A DNA stretch of 64,000 nt, taken from assembly GCF_004340905.1 (NCBI RefSeq), contig NZ_SLXD01000006.1, positions 186,001 through 250,000 on the forward strand. Reading direction: 5' to 3'. A program made the position numbers and the translations under genes. The notes beneath the pieces are model-generated. The model saw only the letters and a program-made list of their open reading frames with translations. It ran no database searches and was not told where the DNA came from. The stretch comes from Rubrivivax gelatinosus (lineage in GTDB: Bacteria > Pseudomonadota > Gammaproteobacteria > Burkholderiales > Burkholderiaceae_C). Shown here piece after piece: positions 1 through 8,840 of this stretch (its first letter is position 1; the number at the start of each line of letters is the position of its first letter).

Positions 1-188
1 TCGTCCTTGCGCGCGCGCACGATCTCCAGGCGCGCTTCGTCATCGGCCCCGCCCCAGCGCTCGAAGCAGTCCTGGATGGCGAGCCGGTCCACCAGGCCCT
101 GGGCGCCGGCGCCCGCCGAGGCGCACGCGGCGATCGACAGGCGGGCCAGCGCATGCCAGCCGGCGGGCGTGCCGGTAGCTTGGCTCAT
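1..188 (-). CDS. N-terminal part of an unrecognised protein (cut by window edge)
   Basis: An open frame runs leftward from an ATG at 188 and leaves the window. The 62 visible residues begin MSQATGTPAGW and continue through an alanine-rich helix into VDRLAIQDCFERW. The LAIQDCFERW stretch is weakly reminiscent of the first helix of SnoaL/NTF2-like proteins, but too little is visible to assign a family. It lies 61 bases downstream of the porin gene on the same strand, so it may belong to the same transcript as the porin and the hydrolase. The function is unknown. Confidence 0.4.
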   Translation of the reverse strand, partial: MSQATGTPAGWHALARLSIAACASAGAGAQGLVDRLAIQDCFERWGGADDEARLEIVRARKD

Positions 189-249
189 GAATGAGTCTTC
201 CCGTTCGGTTGGATGGGCGAGCCGGCCCGGCGACCTGGCGCCGTCGCGC

Positions 250-1329
250 TCAGAAGCGGTGCGTCATGCCCAGACCGACAACCGTCTGGGTCGACTTCGA
301 CGACGGCCCTTCGAGGTACAGCGCCGCGACCTGGTTGGTGCCGCTGGCGCGCTGATGCAGCACCCGAAGGTAGACGTCGGTGCGCTTGCTCAGGTAGTAG
401 TCCAGGATGCTGTAGGCGGTGTTCCAGGTGGAGCCGGCCATGCGCGTGTGGTTGAAGCCGGCGCCGGGCCGCAGGCCGACGTCGTTCGGGTCGCGCGTGA
501 AGCCGAGCGCGGTCGTGCGCATCTTTTCCGTCCGGCCGAGGGCCTCGAGTCTGGTGTTCGTGTGCTGTCCCAGGACTCGCCAGCCGGCGATGTCGTAATA
601 CGCCCCCAGACCGAGCACGGTGTTGTTCGACAGGACCGTCTTTGTCGCCTGATTGGCGTAGCTGACGCCGAACAGCCGGTCGATGCCGGTGTCGCCGAAC
701 GGCCGCAAGGTCAGCCCCTCGATCTTCAGGTACGCCATCGACACCCGCAGCGGGCCCTGGATGTAGTTCAGCGATGCGCCCACCGATTTGCCGCTGTTGG
801 TCGTCGAGCTGCCGTCTTCCTGCGGGCTGTACATCAGGCTGCCATTGACGCCGTCCAGGGTCGGCGAGCGGTATTTGATGACGTTGTTCACGTACACCCC
901 GGCCGTGCGGTCGTAGTTGCCCACGTGCACGCCCGTCACCGAGTTGAACCGGGGCGGATCGACGGCCACCAGGTCGACGATGGTGTCGTATTGCCGGCCG
1001 ATGGTCAGGGTGCCGTAGCGCGTCGAGCTCAATCCAACCAGCGCCTGACGGGAGAATCCGTTGGCCACGCCGGTGTCCACGGCGATGCTCTGCTCCATTT
1101 GATAGATCGCCGCCAGGCCGCCGCCGAGATCCTCCCGGCCGCGCAGGCCCCAGTAGCTGGGCTCGTGTCGTGTTTCGACCTTCTTGCGACTGCCGCCGCC
1201 GATGTTGCTGTTGTACGTGGTGCCGACGTCCAGGACGCCATAGATGCTGACGCTTCCCTGGCTGAAGGCGGGGCTGGCGGCCGAGGCGCCAACCAGGGCT
1301 GCGGTGAGGATGTCTCTTTTGATTTTCAT
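250..1329 (-). CDS. Gram-negative porin (OmpC-like, Burkholderiales type)
   Basis: This 359-residue outer-membrane porin has an N-terminal signal peptide (MKIKRDILTAALVGASAASPAFSQ, cleavage near residue 24). The mature start GSVSIYGVLDVG is the usual first strand of the general diffusion porin family of Burkholderiales. Alternating polar and hydrophobic beta strands follow, and the protein ends in phenylalanine, the C-terminal signature for beta-barrel insertion. The conserved YWGLRGREDLGGG and LGLGAYYD-type strands are visible. It starts 22 bases after the stop of the upstream hydrolase gene, which suggests co-transcription and a role in bringing in that operon's substrate. The substrate cannot be read from the sequence. 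Confidence 0.9.
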   Translation of the reverse strand: MKIKRDILTAALVGASAASPAFSQGSVSIYGVLDVGTTYNSNIGGGSRKKVETRHEPSYWGLRGREDLGGGLAAIYQMEQSIAVDTGVANGFSRQALVGLSSTRYGTLTIGRQYDTIVDLVAVDPPRFNSVTGVHVGNYDRTAGVYVNNVIKYRSPTLDGVNGSLMYSPQEDGSSTTNSGKSVGASLNYIQGPLRVSMAYLKIEGLTLRPFGDTGIDRLFGVSYANQATKTVLSNNTVLGLGAYYDIAGWRVLGQHTNTRLEALGRTEKMRTTALGFTRDPNDVGLRPGAGFNHTRMAGSTWNTAYSILDYYLSKRTDVYLRVLHQRASGTNQVAALYLEGPSSKSTQTVVGLGMTHRF

Positions 1330-1350
1330 GTTGGCCTCGGTGAATGCGGC

Positions 1351-2274
1351 TCAGCGCTGCGTGGTGGAAGCAAGAAACTCGAGGAGCACGGCATTGAAGG
1401 CTCGGGGCTGTTCCCAATTGGCGGAATGCCCGGCGCCATCAATGACACGCGTACGGCTGTCGGGGAACGCTCGAGCGATTTCGAATGCCAAGGCCGGTGG
1501 CGTGTACAAGTCCGCGTCGCCCGTCATCAATAGAACCGGCATGCGCAGCGTTTTCAGCGCCTCGAGCGTGAGCCTGTTTTCGAGCGTGGGACGCGCCGAT
1601 GCCTGTGCCGCAGGATCAATGGCATTGGCCCGTTCGATCGCGAGCCAGGCGGCAACGCCGCTCGGGCAGCTGGCCCGGTATTGCGGTCCCAGTTCGCGGA
1701 ACTCGGACGGCAGTTGGTTCAAAATGGCAGGGCGCAGTGCGGAGCTGCGTTTCATGTAGTCCGCATCGGCTATGGCGACGAGGCTGCCGGCGATCGTCAG
1801 GCTCAGCAGCCGATCGGGATGCGAGAGCGCGAAATCGGTGGCGTAGATGCCGCCGGCGGCAACACCGACGGCGTGAAACCGGCGGACCTTCAGTGCATCG
1901 AGCAGCTGCAGCAGGTCGCTCGCTGCCGGCGGCGCTGCTCCGGGCCCGGAGTCCGATCCCGCATGGCCCCGTCGCGAATAGCCGATCACGCGATAACCGG
2001 CGCCTGCCAGTGCCGGTTGTTGCCGGGTCCAGCTCATGAGGTTGCCGGTTCCCGGGTGCAGCAGCACGACGGCCGGGCCATTGCCGCCCGTGTCCCAGTA
2101 GCGCAACCGGGCGTCGCCGATGCTCAGCGTTCCTTCGACGACGCTTGCCTGCGCAAGGACCTCCGCTTCATCGCACGCCGGCTCGCTGGCCCGGGCGGGA
2201 AGGGTGACTGCCGTGGCCATCGCCGCGATCACGGCTGCAATGCAGGATTCGGCAACGTTCGAGCGCAGGGACAT
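1351..2274 (-). CDS. exported alpha/beta-hydrolase-fold protein with an alanine at the nucleophile position
   Basis: This 307-residue alpha/beta-hydrolase-fold protein has an N-terminal hydrophobic signal-like segment ending near ARASEP. The oxyanion-side LLHPGTGN, the strand GYSRRGHAGSD, the acid loop MTGDADLYTPP and the histidine loop GAGHSANWEQ are present. The nucleophile elbow reads GVAAGG: the residue that should be serine in G-x-S-x-G is alanine (codon GCC), so classical esterase chemistry is doubtful. The ATG at 2274 is chosen because GAGG lies seven bases upstream. A TTG five codons earlier is also open. It is followed by the porin gene and is probably first in that operon. Confidence 0.75.
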   Translation of the reverse strand: MSLRSNVAESCIAAVIAAMATAVTLPARASEPACDEAEVLAQASVVEGTLSIGDARLRYWDTGGNGPAVVLLHPGTGNLMSWTRQQPALAGAGYRVIGYSRRGHAGSDSGPGAAPPAASDLLQLLDALKVRRFHAVGVAAGGIYATDFALSHPDRLLSLTIAGSLVAIADADYMKRSSALRPAILNQLPSEFRELGPQYRASCPSGVAAWLAIERANAIDPAAQASARPTLENRLTLEALKTLRMPVLLMTGDADLYTPPALAFEIARAFPDSRTRVIDGAGHSANWEQPRAFNAVLLEFLASTTQR

Positions 2275-2346
2275 GGGGTGGCCTCGCAATGGCTGCTTGT
2301 GTCAGCGATGCGAGGTTAATCAACCGATTTCGAAGGCACGCCTCAG

Positions 2347-2358
2347 GCATTGCAATGC
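2347..2358. promoter_or_regulatory. 12-bp perfect palindrome upstream of the hydrolase/porin operon
   Basis: GCATTGCAATGC is a perfect 12-base palindrome, 73 bases upstream of the hydrolase start and beyond the pqqE 3' end. Its position fits an operator for the minus-strand hydrolase-porin operon. No regulator gene is adjacent, so this is a candidate only. Confidence 0.3.
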
Positions 2359-2429
2359 AGCCTTTCGTGAATCGCACGACGGCAGCGACCGCGTGCCTGC
2401 GCTCGCAGGCCGCGGGAGAGGGCGCAGGT

Positions 2430-3542
2430 TCAGCCCGCCAGCCGCCGCGACTCGGCCGGGCCGCGGAAGATGAGCGGCTGCTCGGCGACACCGGCTTCGG
2501 CGCGCGCCACCGCCTCGGTGATCAGGCCGTGCTGCGGGCTTTTGGGGCACACCGGGTCGGCGGCCTCGGGGTCGTGGGCGACGAGCCAGGCCTGGCAGCG
2601 GCAGCCGCCCAGGTCTTCTTCCTTCTTCTCGCAGCTCGCGCAGGGCTCCTTCATCCAGCCGGTGCCGCGGTAGCGTGCGAAGCCTTCGCTGTCGAACCAG
2701 ACCGAACGCAGCGACATCTCGCGCACGTTGGGGAAGGCCAGCCCCGGCAGCATCTTCGCCGTGTGGCAGGGCAGGGCGGTGCCGTCGGGCGTGACGGTCA
2801 GGAACATGCTGCCCCAGCCGTTGACGCACTTCTTGGCCCGGCCTTCGTGCCAGTCGGGCGCGACGAAGAAGAGCCGCATCTCGTCGCCCAGCTTCGTGCG
2901 CCAGGCGTCGGTGACGGCTTCGGCGTGGCGCAGCTGCTCGCGTGTCGGCAGCAGCTGCGCGCGGTTCAGGTAGGCCCAGGAGTAGTACTGCGTGTTCGCC
3001 AGCTCGACGTACTCGGCGCCCAGCCGGTGCGCCATCTCGATGATGCGGTCGACGTGATCGATGTTGAGCCGGTGCAGCACGACGTTCATCACCATCGGCC
3101 AGTCGTTGGCGCGGATCGTCTCGGCGACACGCTGCTTCAGCTCGAAGGTCTTGGTGTGCGACAGGAAGTCGTTGGTCTCGCGCGTCGAGTCCTGGAACGA
3201 CAGCTGCACGTGGTCCAGCCCGGCGGCCTTCAGCGCTGCGGCACGTTCGGGCGTCAGGCCGACGCCCGAGCTCAGCAGGTTGGTGTAGTAGCCCAGGCGG
3301 TGGGCTTCGGCGACGAGTTCCTCGAGGTCCTCGCGCAGCAGCGGCTCGCCGCCGGAGAAGCCGCACTGCACGGCGCCGAGTTCGCGGCCCTCGCGCAGCA
3401 CCCGCAGCCAGTCGGCGGTGGAGAGTTCCCCGGGCTGCGCGGCGTAGTCGACCGGGTTGTAGCAGAACACGCAGTGCAGCGGGCAGCGGTAGGTGACCTC
3501 GGCCAGCAGCCACAGCGGCGGGCCCGGGCGCGGCGCCGTCAT
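2430..3542 (-). CDS. pqqE: PqqA peptide cyclase PqqE (radical SAM)
   Basis: PqqE is a radical S-adenosylmethionine enzyme. It forms the carbon-carbon bond between the glutamate and tyrosine of the PqqA peptide, the first step of PQQ synthesis, and needs the chaperone PqqD. The 370-residue protein has the CxxxCxxC iron-sulfur motif at Cys20, Cys24 and Cys27 (CPLHCVFC), the GGEPLL motif of radical SAM proteins, and a C-terminal SPASM-type cysteine set (CVNGWG, CASCEKKEEDLGGCRCQ). It is the last gene of a pqqABCDE operon and its start overlaps the end of pqqD by four bases. Confidence 0.97.
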   Translation of the reverse strand: MTAPRPGPPLWLLAEVTYRCPLHCVFCYNPVDYAAQPGELSTADWLRVLREGRELGAVQCGFSGGEPLLREDLEELVAEAHRLGYYTNLLSSGVGLTPERAAALKAAGLDHVQLSFQDSTRETNDFLSHTKTFELKQRVAETIRANDWPMVMNVVLHRLNIDHVDRIIEMAHRLGAEYVELANTQYYSWAYLNRAQLLPTREQLRHAEAVTDAWRTKLGDEMRLFFVAPDWHEGRAKKCVNGWGSMFLTVTPDGTALPCHTAKMLPGLAFPNVREMSLRSVWFDSEGFARYRGTGWMKEPCASCEKKEEDLGGCRCQAWLVAHDPEAADPVCPKSPQHGLITEAVARAEAGVAEQPLIFRGPAESRRLAG

Positions 3543-3826
3543 GCGCTGTCCCAGGCCAGCCAGCGGCGCTCGCCGGCCATCGAGACGAAAGCCAGCACGT
3601 CGGCGGCGAGTTCGGGCGCCGCGAAGACGGCTTGCAGTTCGGCGGCGATGTCGGCGATGCGGCGTTCACCGTCGCAGCGCTCCAGGATCGCGCCGGCGCT
3701 GCCGTTGAGCTTGACCATGCCCTCGGGGTAGAGCAGCACGTGGCAGCCCTGCGCCGGCTCCCACTGGAAGCGGAAACCGCGTGCCAGGCGCGGGCGGCTG
3801 TCCAGCGTCGCGGTGCTGGCGCTCAT
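3539..3826 (-). CDS. pqqD: PqqA-binding chaperone PqqD
   Basis: This 95-residue protein is the small winged-helix peptide chaperone that presents PqqA to PqqE. Recognisable family features are the central strand segment [15 protein letters not shown] followed by the [16 protein letters not shown] helix region. It overlaps pqqC upstream and pqqE downstream by four bases each, so the three are translationally coupled. In some genomes pqqD is fused to pqqC; here it is separate. Confidence 0.95.
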   Translation of the reverse strand: MSASTATLDSRPRLARGFRFQWEPAQGCHVLLYPEGMVKLNGSAGAILERCDGERRIADIAAELQAVFAAPELAADVLAFVSMAGERRWLAWDSA

Positions 3827-4530
3827 GCCGTCACGCCGTAACGCTGCGCCATCGCGTCGTTCATCGCCCAGAGGATGTCGAGCTTGAACTGCAGCACGTC
3901 CAGCGCGCGTTGCTGCTGCGCCTGCGTCGTGAAGTGCGCCAGCGTGATCGCCAGCCCCTGCTCGACGTCGCGCCGGGCCTGGCTGACGCGGTTGCGGAAG
4001 TAGGCCAGGCCCTCGGGCTCGATCCAGCGGTAGTGCTCGGGCCAGGTGGCCAGGCGCTGTTTATGAATCTCCGGCGCGAAGAGCTCGGTCAGCGACGAGC
4101 ACACCGCCTCCTGCCAGGGCGCACGGCGCGCGAAGTTGACGTAGGCGTCGACGGCGAAACGCAGCGCCGGGATGACGTGGCGTTCGTCCAGCACCTCCTC
4201 GCGCGTCAGCCCGACGGCCTGGCCCAGGCGCAGCCAGGCCTCGATGCCGCCGGGGTCGCGCAGGCCGCCGATCTCGAAGCCGTCGTGGTCGAGGATGCGC
4301 TGCACCCAGCCGCGCCGCACCTCGCGGTCGGGGCAGTTGGCGAGGACGGCCGCGTCCTTCAGGGGAATAGCCACCTGGTAGCAGAAGCGGTTGGCGACCC
4401 AGCCGCGCACCTGCTCGGGCGTCGCGCGCCCGGTGTTCAGCATGACGTTGAACGGGTGATGGATGTGATAGGCCTTGCCGCGCTCGCGCAGCCGGGCCTC
4501 GAACTCGTCGCGGGTCCAGGGTGTGGTCAT
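3823..4530 (-). CDS. pqqC: pyrroloquinoline-quinone synthase PqqC
   Basis: PqqC is the cofactor-free oxidase that closes the ring and performs the last oxidation from AHQQ to PQQ. The 235-residue length is normal for the family. The start [18 protein letters not shown], the YHIHHPFNV motif and the later [14 protein letters not shown] helix are typical of the heme-oxygenase-like PqqC fold. It lies between pqqB (seven-base gap) and pqqD (overlap). Confidence 0.97.
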   Translation of the reverse strand: MTTPWTRDEFEARLRERGKAYHIHHPFNVMLNTGRATPEQVRGWVANRFCYQVAIPLKDAAVLANCPDREVRRGWVQRILDHDGFEIGGLRDPGGIEAWLRLGQAVGLTREEVLDERHVIPALRFAVDAYVNFARRAPWQEAVCSSLTELFAPEIHKQRLATWPEHYRWIEPEGLAYFRNRVSQARRDVEQGLAITLAHFTTQAQQQRALDVLQFKLDILWAMNDAMAQRYGVTA

Positions 4531-4537
4531 GGCGTGC

Positions 4538-5458
4538 TCAAGGTTCGACGGTCTGGCCGTCCTCGCAGACCTCGACGCCGCGGCGTGCCAGCTCGGCGCG
4601 TTCGGGCGAGTCCTCGTCGAGGATCGGGTTGGTGTTGTTGACGTGGATGAGCAGGCGCCGCGTGCGCGCCGGCAGCCGGTCCAGCCACTCGAGCATGCCG
4701 CCGGGGCCGGACTGCGGCAGGTGGCCGATGTCGCGCGCCGTCTTCTTCGACAGGCCCAGGCGGATCATCTCGTCGTCGGTCCAGAAGGTGCCGTCGACGA
4801 GCACCGCGTCGGCGCTGCACATCAGGTCGAACAGCGGCGGCGTGATCTCGCCCAGCCCCGGCGCGTAGAAGGCGCTGCGCCCGCGCCGCGTGTCCTCGAT
4901 GACCACACCGACGTTGTCGCCGGGCACCGGCGCGTCGCGGTGCGGCGAGTAGGGCGCGGCCTTGCTCGCCAGCGCGATGGCGCGGAACTGCAGGCCGGGC
5001 ACGCCGGGCATCGTGAACGCGCGGCCGTCGGGCTCGACCCCGTGGCGTTCGACGCCGCAGAAGTGGCCCAGCACCCGCAGCAGCGGCAGGCCTTGCGTCA
5101 GGTCCTCGGCCACCGGGTCGGTGCACCACAGCGGCAGCGGCAGTCCGCGCTCGCGCAGCATCAAGAGCCCCGTCGCATGGTCGACCTGGCCGTCGACCAG
5201 CATCACCGCGGCGATCGCCGTGTCGCGTTGGCCGCGCGCCGGCTGCAGTACCGGGTTGGCTTTGATCTGCTGCAGCAGGTCGGGCGAGGCATTGAACAGC
5301 ACGCCGTCAGCGCCGCCATCGGGTGCGACGAAGATCGAGGACTGCGTGCGCGGCCGGGCGCGCAGCGTGCCGCGGCGCACGCCGTCGCACTGGCGGCAGT
5401 TGCAGTTCCACTGCGGGAAACCGCCGCCGGCGGCCGAGCCGAGGATGTGGATGCGCAT
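4538..5458 (-). CDS. pqqB: PqqB, metallo-beta-lactamase-fold PQQ biosynthesis protein
   Basis: This 306-residue protein belongs to the metallo-beta-lactamase superfamily. PqqB is reported to act on the cross-linked tyrosine intermediate during PQQ formation. The ATG at 5458 starts the canonical [19 protein letters not shown]. The frame is open further upstream, but that part would cover pqqA and is not family-like. Later motifs include [15 protein letters not shown] and [15 protein letters not shown]. It follows pqqA after a strong hairpin, which may lower its expression relative to the peptide. Confidence 0.95.
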   Translation of the reverse strand: MRIHILGSAAGGGFPQWNCNCRQCDGVRRGTLRARPRTQSSIFVAPDGGADGVLFNASPDLLQQIKANPVLQPARGQRDTAIAAVMLVDGQVDHATGLLMLRERGLPLPLWCTDPVAEDLTQGLPLLRVLGHFCGVERHGVEPDGRAFTMPGVPGLQFRAIALASKAAPYSPHRDAPVPGDNVGVVIEDTRRGRSAFYAPGLGEITPPLFDLMCSADAVLVDGTFWTDDEMIRLGLSKKTARDIGHLPQSGPGGMLEWLDRLPARTRRLLIHVNNTNPILDEDSPERAELARRGVEVCEDGQTVEP

Positions 5459-5473
5459 GGTGCGATGCGGGGA

Positions 5474-5494
5474 GGCCGGCGCAGGGCGCCGGCC
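5474..5494 (-). terminator. hairpin between pqqA and pqqB, possible attenuator
   Basis: GGCCGGCGC and GCGCCGGCC form nine-base arms with a three-base loop, eight bases past the pqqA stop. There is no T-run, so it is more likely a partial terminator or an mRNA-stabilising stem. Either would let pqqA be made in excess over pqqBCDE, as is known for other PQQ operons. Confidence 0.5.
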
Positions 5495-5501
5495 GGCGGC
5501 G

Positions 5502-5585
5502 TCAGCGCGCCGCGACGTACAGGGTGATTTCGAAGCCGAAGCGCCAGTCGATGGCGGTCGGGGTCTGCCATTGCGGGGTCTGCAT
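5502..5585 (-). CDS. pqqA: PQQ precursor peptide PqqA
   Basis: This 27-residue peptide MQTPQWQTPTAIDWRFGFEI..., ending TLYVAAR, is the ribosomal substrate from which PQQ is cut. It carries the required Glu-x-x-x-Tyr pair (EITLY) whose side chains become the cofactor. A good ribosome-binding site (AAGGAG) lies about nine bases upstream. It heads the minus-strand pqqABCDE operon. No pqqF/G-type M16 protease gene is in the window. Confidence 0.97.
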   Translation of the reverse strand: MQTPQWQTPTAIDWRFGFEITLYVAAR

Positions 5586-5690
5586 CGTGTGTCTCCTTCG
5601 AAGCATGGGCACGCACCGGACGGTGCGCGCGGGACTCGTGTTCCCGTGGACCATGGTCGCCGCGTGGCCGCCGCGCTCACAGCCCCCCGG

Positions 5691-5719
5691 TCATGAATCG
5701 GCCCTCGTGAAATTCATGA
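5691..5719. promoter_or_regulatory. inverted repeat between pqqA and the S33 peptidase gene
   Basis: TCATGAAT (5691-5698) and ATTCATGA (5712-5719) are perfect eight-base inverted arms 13 bases apart. They form an AT-rich island in an otherwise very GC-rich gap. The site lies about 105 bases upstream of pqqA and about 45 bases upstream of the divergent peptidase, so it could be an operator for either gene. The responsible regulator is unknown. Confidence 0.4.
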
Positions 5720-5765
5720 AACTCCCCTGGTGTTGGCCGCGGCGCTGGACAGAATGGGCCGGGTG

Positions 5766-6728
5766 ATGGCCGAGCCGACGCCCCTGTTCCCCGAGACCGC
5801 GCCGCGCCGCGTGCACGAGGGGGTGACGGGCGACGGCCACGTGCTGGCGCTGCGCGAATGGGGCGCCGCCGGCGGCCGCCCGGCGCTGGTGCTGCACGGC
5901 GGGCCGGGCTCGGGCGGGTCGGCGCTGCTGGCGCGTGTCTTCGACCCGGCGCGCTGGCGCGTTCTGGTGCCCGACCAGCGTGGCGCAGGCGCGAGCCGCC
6001 CACGCGGCGCGACGGTGCGCAACACCACCGAGCATCTGCTCGCCGACCTGCGCACGCTGCGGCATGAACTCGGCATCGCACGCTGGACCGTCGTCGGCGG
6101 TTCCTGGGGCGCGACGCTGGCCCTCGCCCATGCGGCCGACGAACCCGGGGCCGTCGACGCGCTGCTGCTGCGCTCGGCCTTTCTCGGCCGCGGCGAGGAC
6201 CTCGCCGCCTTCTTCGACGCGTCGCTCGCGCCGGCCGCCTGGGCGGCGCTGGTCGACGCGGCCGGCGTGCCGGCCGGGGCCGCCGTGCCGGAGCTGCTGG
6301 CGGCGCTGCAGCAGGCGCTGCACGGCGAACACGCCGAGGCCGCCGCGCTGGCCTGGCGGCGCTGGGAGCGTGCGCTGTCCTCGTCGGCCGGCGACCGCGG
6401 CCCGGTGCAGGGCGAAGACGCCGCCGCGCTGGCCGACCGCTACCGCGTGCAGGTGCACTACCTGCGCCATGGCTGCTGGCTGCGCGAGCGACCGCTGCTG
6501 ACGCGCTGCGCCGCCGTGCCCGCGGTGGCGACGCTGCTGCTGCACGCCGACGACGACCGCGTCTGCCGCCCCGAAGGCGCGCGCTCGCTCGCCGCGGCGC
6601 TGCCCGGTGCTGCGCTGCGCTGGGTGCCGGGCGCCGGCCACGACCCGGCGCACCCGGCGATGGCCGCCGCCAGCGTCGGTGCGCTCGCGGCGCTGGCCGC
6701 GCGGGGCGACTTCGGCGGCGGCGCATGA
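5766..6728 (+). CDS. proline iminopeptidase-like alpha/beta hydrolase (peptidase S33)
   Basis: This protein of about 320 residues is a cytoplasmic serine hydrolase of the S33 family, which removes N-terminal residues (usually proline) from peptides. It has the family-defining oxyanion motif HGGPGSGG, the strand DQRGAGASRPRG, the nucleophile elbow GGSWGAT, the acid loop LLHADDDRVC and the histidine in GAGHDPAH. Start choice is uncertain: ATG 5766 begins MAEPTPLFPE, which resembles the family start, but ATG 5754 and GTG 5730 are in frame. Its end overlaps the following kinase gene by four bases. A link to PQQ maturation is not supported by sequence. Confidence 0.85.
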   Translation: MAEPTPLFPETAPRRVHEGVTGDGHVLALREWGAAGGRPALVLHGGPGSGGSALLARVFDPARWRVLVPDQRGAGASRPRGATVRNTTEHLLADLRTLRHELGIARWTVVGGSWGATLALAHAADEPGAVDALLLRSAFLGRGEDLAAFFDASLAPAAWAALVDAAGVPAGAAVPELLAALQQALHGEHAEAAALAWRRWERALSSSAGDRGPVQGEDAAALADRYRVQVHYLRHGCWLRERPLLTRCAAVPAVATLLLHADDDRVCRPEGARSLAAALPGAALRWVPGAGHDPAHPAMAAASVGALAALAARGDFGGGA

Positions 6729-8125
6729 CGCTCACCGCCCAGATCCGGTTCATCGTCGGCGGCCTGACGCTGCTCTTCGCCGTGGCCGTCGTGCTGCTGC
6801 AGGGCTGGGTGCTGCGTGCCTCGGTGCACGAGGAGGTCGTCGCCGCCAACCGCGTCGCCGCGCAGCTGCTGCACCGCACGGCGCTGCGCTACGCGGCCCA
6901 GGGCACGCCGGCGATGCTGGCCTATCTGCAGGGCATCGGCCGCATCCGCAGCAACGACCTGACGCTGTACGAAGGCGACGGCACCGTGCTCTACCGCTCG
7001 CCGCCGTCGCCGTACAAGGCCGGGCGCGACGCGCCGGGCTGGTTCGAGCGCCTGATCGCGCCGCGGCCCGCGCTGCAGGCGGTCGACTTTCCCGACGGCC
7101 GGCTGGAGGTGCGCTCCAACGCCTCGCGTGCGGCGCTCGACGCCTGGGACTATCTGGTCCGCCTGGTTGCCGGCGCGGCCGTGCTGCTGCTCGTCGTCAA
7201 CGTGCTCGTCGACCTGCTGGTGCGGCGCACCGTGCGGCCCTTCGGCCGCATCGTGCAGGCGCTGGAGGCGCTGCAGGCCGGGCGTTTCGACGTCGTGCTG
7301 CCGCCGCTGCCCGGGCGCGAGGCCGGCGCCATCGGCGAGGCTTTCAACCGCATGGTCGGCGAGGTCGCGCAGCGCCTGGAGAGCGAACGCCGGGCGCTGC
7401 GCGCCGAGAACGAGCTGTCGGACCGGCGCGAACTCGCGCGCTGGGTCGACCGCCAGATCGAGGACGAGCGCCGGCGCATCGCGCGCGAGCTGCACGACGA
7501 GTTCGGCCAGTCGGTGACGGCGATGCGTGCGATCGCGCTGTCGATCGCCCAGCGCCCCGGCGCCGACGCCGACACGGCGCAGGCCGCGCGCCTGATCGCC
7601 GGCGAAGCCTCGCGGCTGTACGACGCGATGCACGGCATCATCCCGCGGCTGGCGCCGCTGGTGCTGGACGCCTTCGGCCTGGCCGAGGCGCTGGACGACC
7701 TGGCCGAACGCACGCGCGCCGCGCATGCCGGTGTCGCCGTCGAGGTGGCGGTCGAGCTCGGCGCGCTGCGCCTGGCGCCCGAGGCCGCGCTGGCGCTGTA
7801 CCGCGCGGCGCAGGAGGGCCTGACCAACGCGCTGAACCACGGCGGCGCGCGCCGCCTGGTGCTGCGGGTCGGCGCCGACACCGACACGCTGACGCTGCGC
7901 CTGCGCGACGACGGCCGCGGCCTGCCCGACGGCGGCGCGCCGCGTGCCGGCCACTACGGCCTGCGCTGGATCGCCGAACGCGCCGAGGCGCTGGGCGGCA
8001 CGGTGACGCTGGCGCCGGCGCCCGGCGGCGGCGCCGAACTGAGCCTCGTCCTGCCGCGCGCCGCGGCCGAGGCCGCCCCCGAACCCGCGAGCGCCGAAGC
8101 GCCGCTTGACCCGAGGCCCGCATGA
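6725..8125 (+). CDS. NarL-family sensor histidine kinase
   Basis: This 466-residue inner-membrane sensor kinase has TM1 near residues 8-28, a small periplasmic domain of about 120 residues, TM2 near 146-166, a HAMP linker (RRTVRPFGRIVQAL) and a HisKA_3 dimerisation helix. The phosphoacceptor His257 is in RIARELHDEFGQS, and a HATPase domain includes DDGRGLP. Kinases of this subclass work with LuxR/NarL-type regulators, and the next gene encodes exactly that, overlapping by four bases. Similar pairs (MoxYX/MxbDM, ExaDE) control PQQ-dependent alcohol dehydrogenases elsewhere. The position beside pqq makes that plausible here, but it is inference. Confidence 0.93.
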   Translation: MTLTAQIRFIVGGLTLLFAVAVVLLQGWVLRASVHEEVVAANRVAAQLLHRTALRYAAQGTPAMLAYLQGIGRIRSNDLTLYEGDGTVLYRSPPSPYKAGRDAPGWFERLIAPRPALQAVDFPDGRLEVRSNASRAALDAWDYLVRLVAGAAVLLLVVNVLVDLLVRRTVRPFGRIVQALEALQAGRFDVVLPPLPGREAGAIGEAFNRMVGEVAQRLESERRALRAENELSDRRELARWVDRQIEDERRRIARELHDEFGQSVTAMRAIALSIAQRPGADADTAQAARLIAGEASRLYDAMHGIIPRLAPLVLDAFGLAEALDDLAERTRAAHAGVAVEVAVELGALRLAPEAALALYRAAQEGLTNALNHGGARRLVLRVGADTDTLTLRLRDDGRGLPDGGAPRAGHYGLRWIAERAEALGGTVTLAPAPGGGAELSLVLPRAAAEAAPEPASAEAPLDPRPA

Positions 8126-8751
8126 CCCGCGTGATGCTCGTCGACGACCATGCGCTGGTGCGCATGGGTTTCCGCATGCTGCTGGCCAACGCCGGCGTCG
8201 AGGTCGTCGGCGAATGCGACAGCGGCGAGGAGGCCTGCAGCGTGGTGCCGCGGCTCAGGCCCGACGTCGTCGTGATGGACCTGGCGATGCCCGGCATGGG
8301 CGGCCTGGACGCCGTGCGCCGCCTGCTGGCGCAGGACCCGAAGCTGCGCATCCTGGTGCTCTCGGCGCACGAGGACACCGCGCACCCGCAGCGCGTGCTG
8401 CGCGCCGGCGCGCTGGGCTACCTGAGCAAACGCGCCGCGCCCGAGGCGCTGATCGCCGCGGTGGCCGCGGTCGCGCGCGGCGAGGCCTATGTCGACGCCC
8501 AGACCGCACGGGCGCTGGCGATGGTGCAGGTCAAGGGCGACCCGAGCCCGGCCGAGGCGCTGAGCGAACGCGAGTTCTCGGTCTTCCTGCAGCTGGCGCG
8601 CGGCCGCAGCGTCGCCGAGATCGCCGAGGACCTGAAGCTGTCGACCAGCACCGTCGGCACCCACCTGTACCACGTGAAGCAGAAGCTGGGTGCCGGCAAC
8701 CAGTCGGAGCTGACGCTGGTCGCACTGCGCTGGGGACTCATTCAGGTGTAG
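8122..8751 (+). CDS. LuxR/NarL-type response regulator
   Basis: This 209-residue cytoplasmic regulator is the partner of the upstream kinase. The receiver domain has DD at residues 8-9, the phosphoacceptor Asp53 in VVVMDLAMPG, Ser in LVLSAHED and Lys in YLSKRA. A C-terminal LuxR-type helix-turn-helix follows (ALSEREFSVFLQLARG, then VAEIAEDLKLSTSTVGTHL). It is likely to activate transcription after phosphorylation. Targets are not visible. The neighbouring pqq operon or a distant alcohol dehydrogenase gene are candidates. Confidence 0.93.
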   Translation: MTRVMLVDDHALVRMGFRMLLANAGVEVVGECDSGEEACSVVPRLRPDVVVMDLAMPGMGGLDAVRRLLAQDPKLRILVLSAHEDTAHPQRVLRAGALGYLSKRAAPEALIAAVAAVARGEAYVDAQTARALAMVQVKGDPSPAEALSEREFSVFLQLARGRSVAEIAEDLKLSTSTVGTHLYHVKQKLGAGNQSELTLVALRWGLIQV

Positions 8752-8840
8752 CGCCGCGGGTAAACCCGATTCCCCGGCACGCGTGTTGCCGGACATTGGG
8801 CGTGGGCGGCAGGGTTGTGACGCCGCCAGCGGGGTGCGAG

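Noticed and set aside
7..1533. Long plus-strand frame opposite the porin gene, and many similar long frames on the opposite strand of real genes
   Set aside because: High GC content leaves few stop codons. Compositions are rich in Arg, Ala and Val, without motifs, and the opposite frames have clear protein families.
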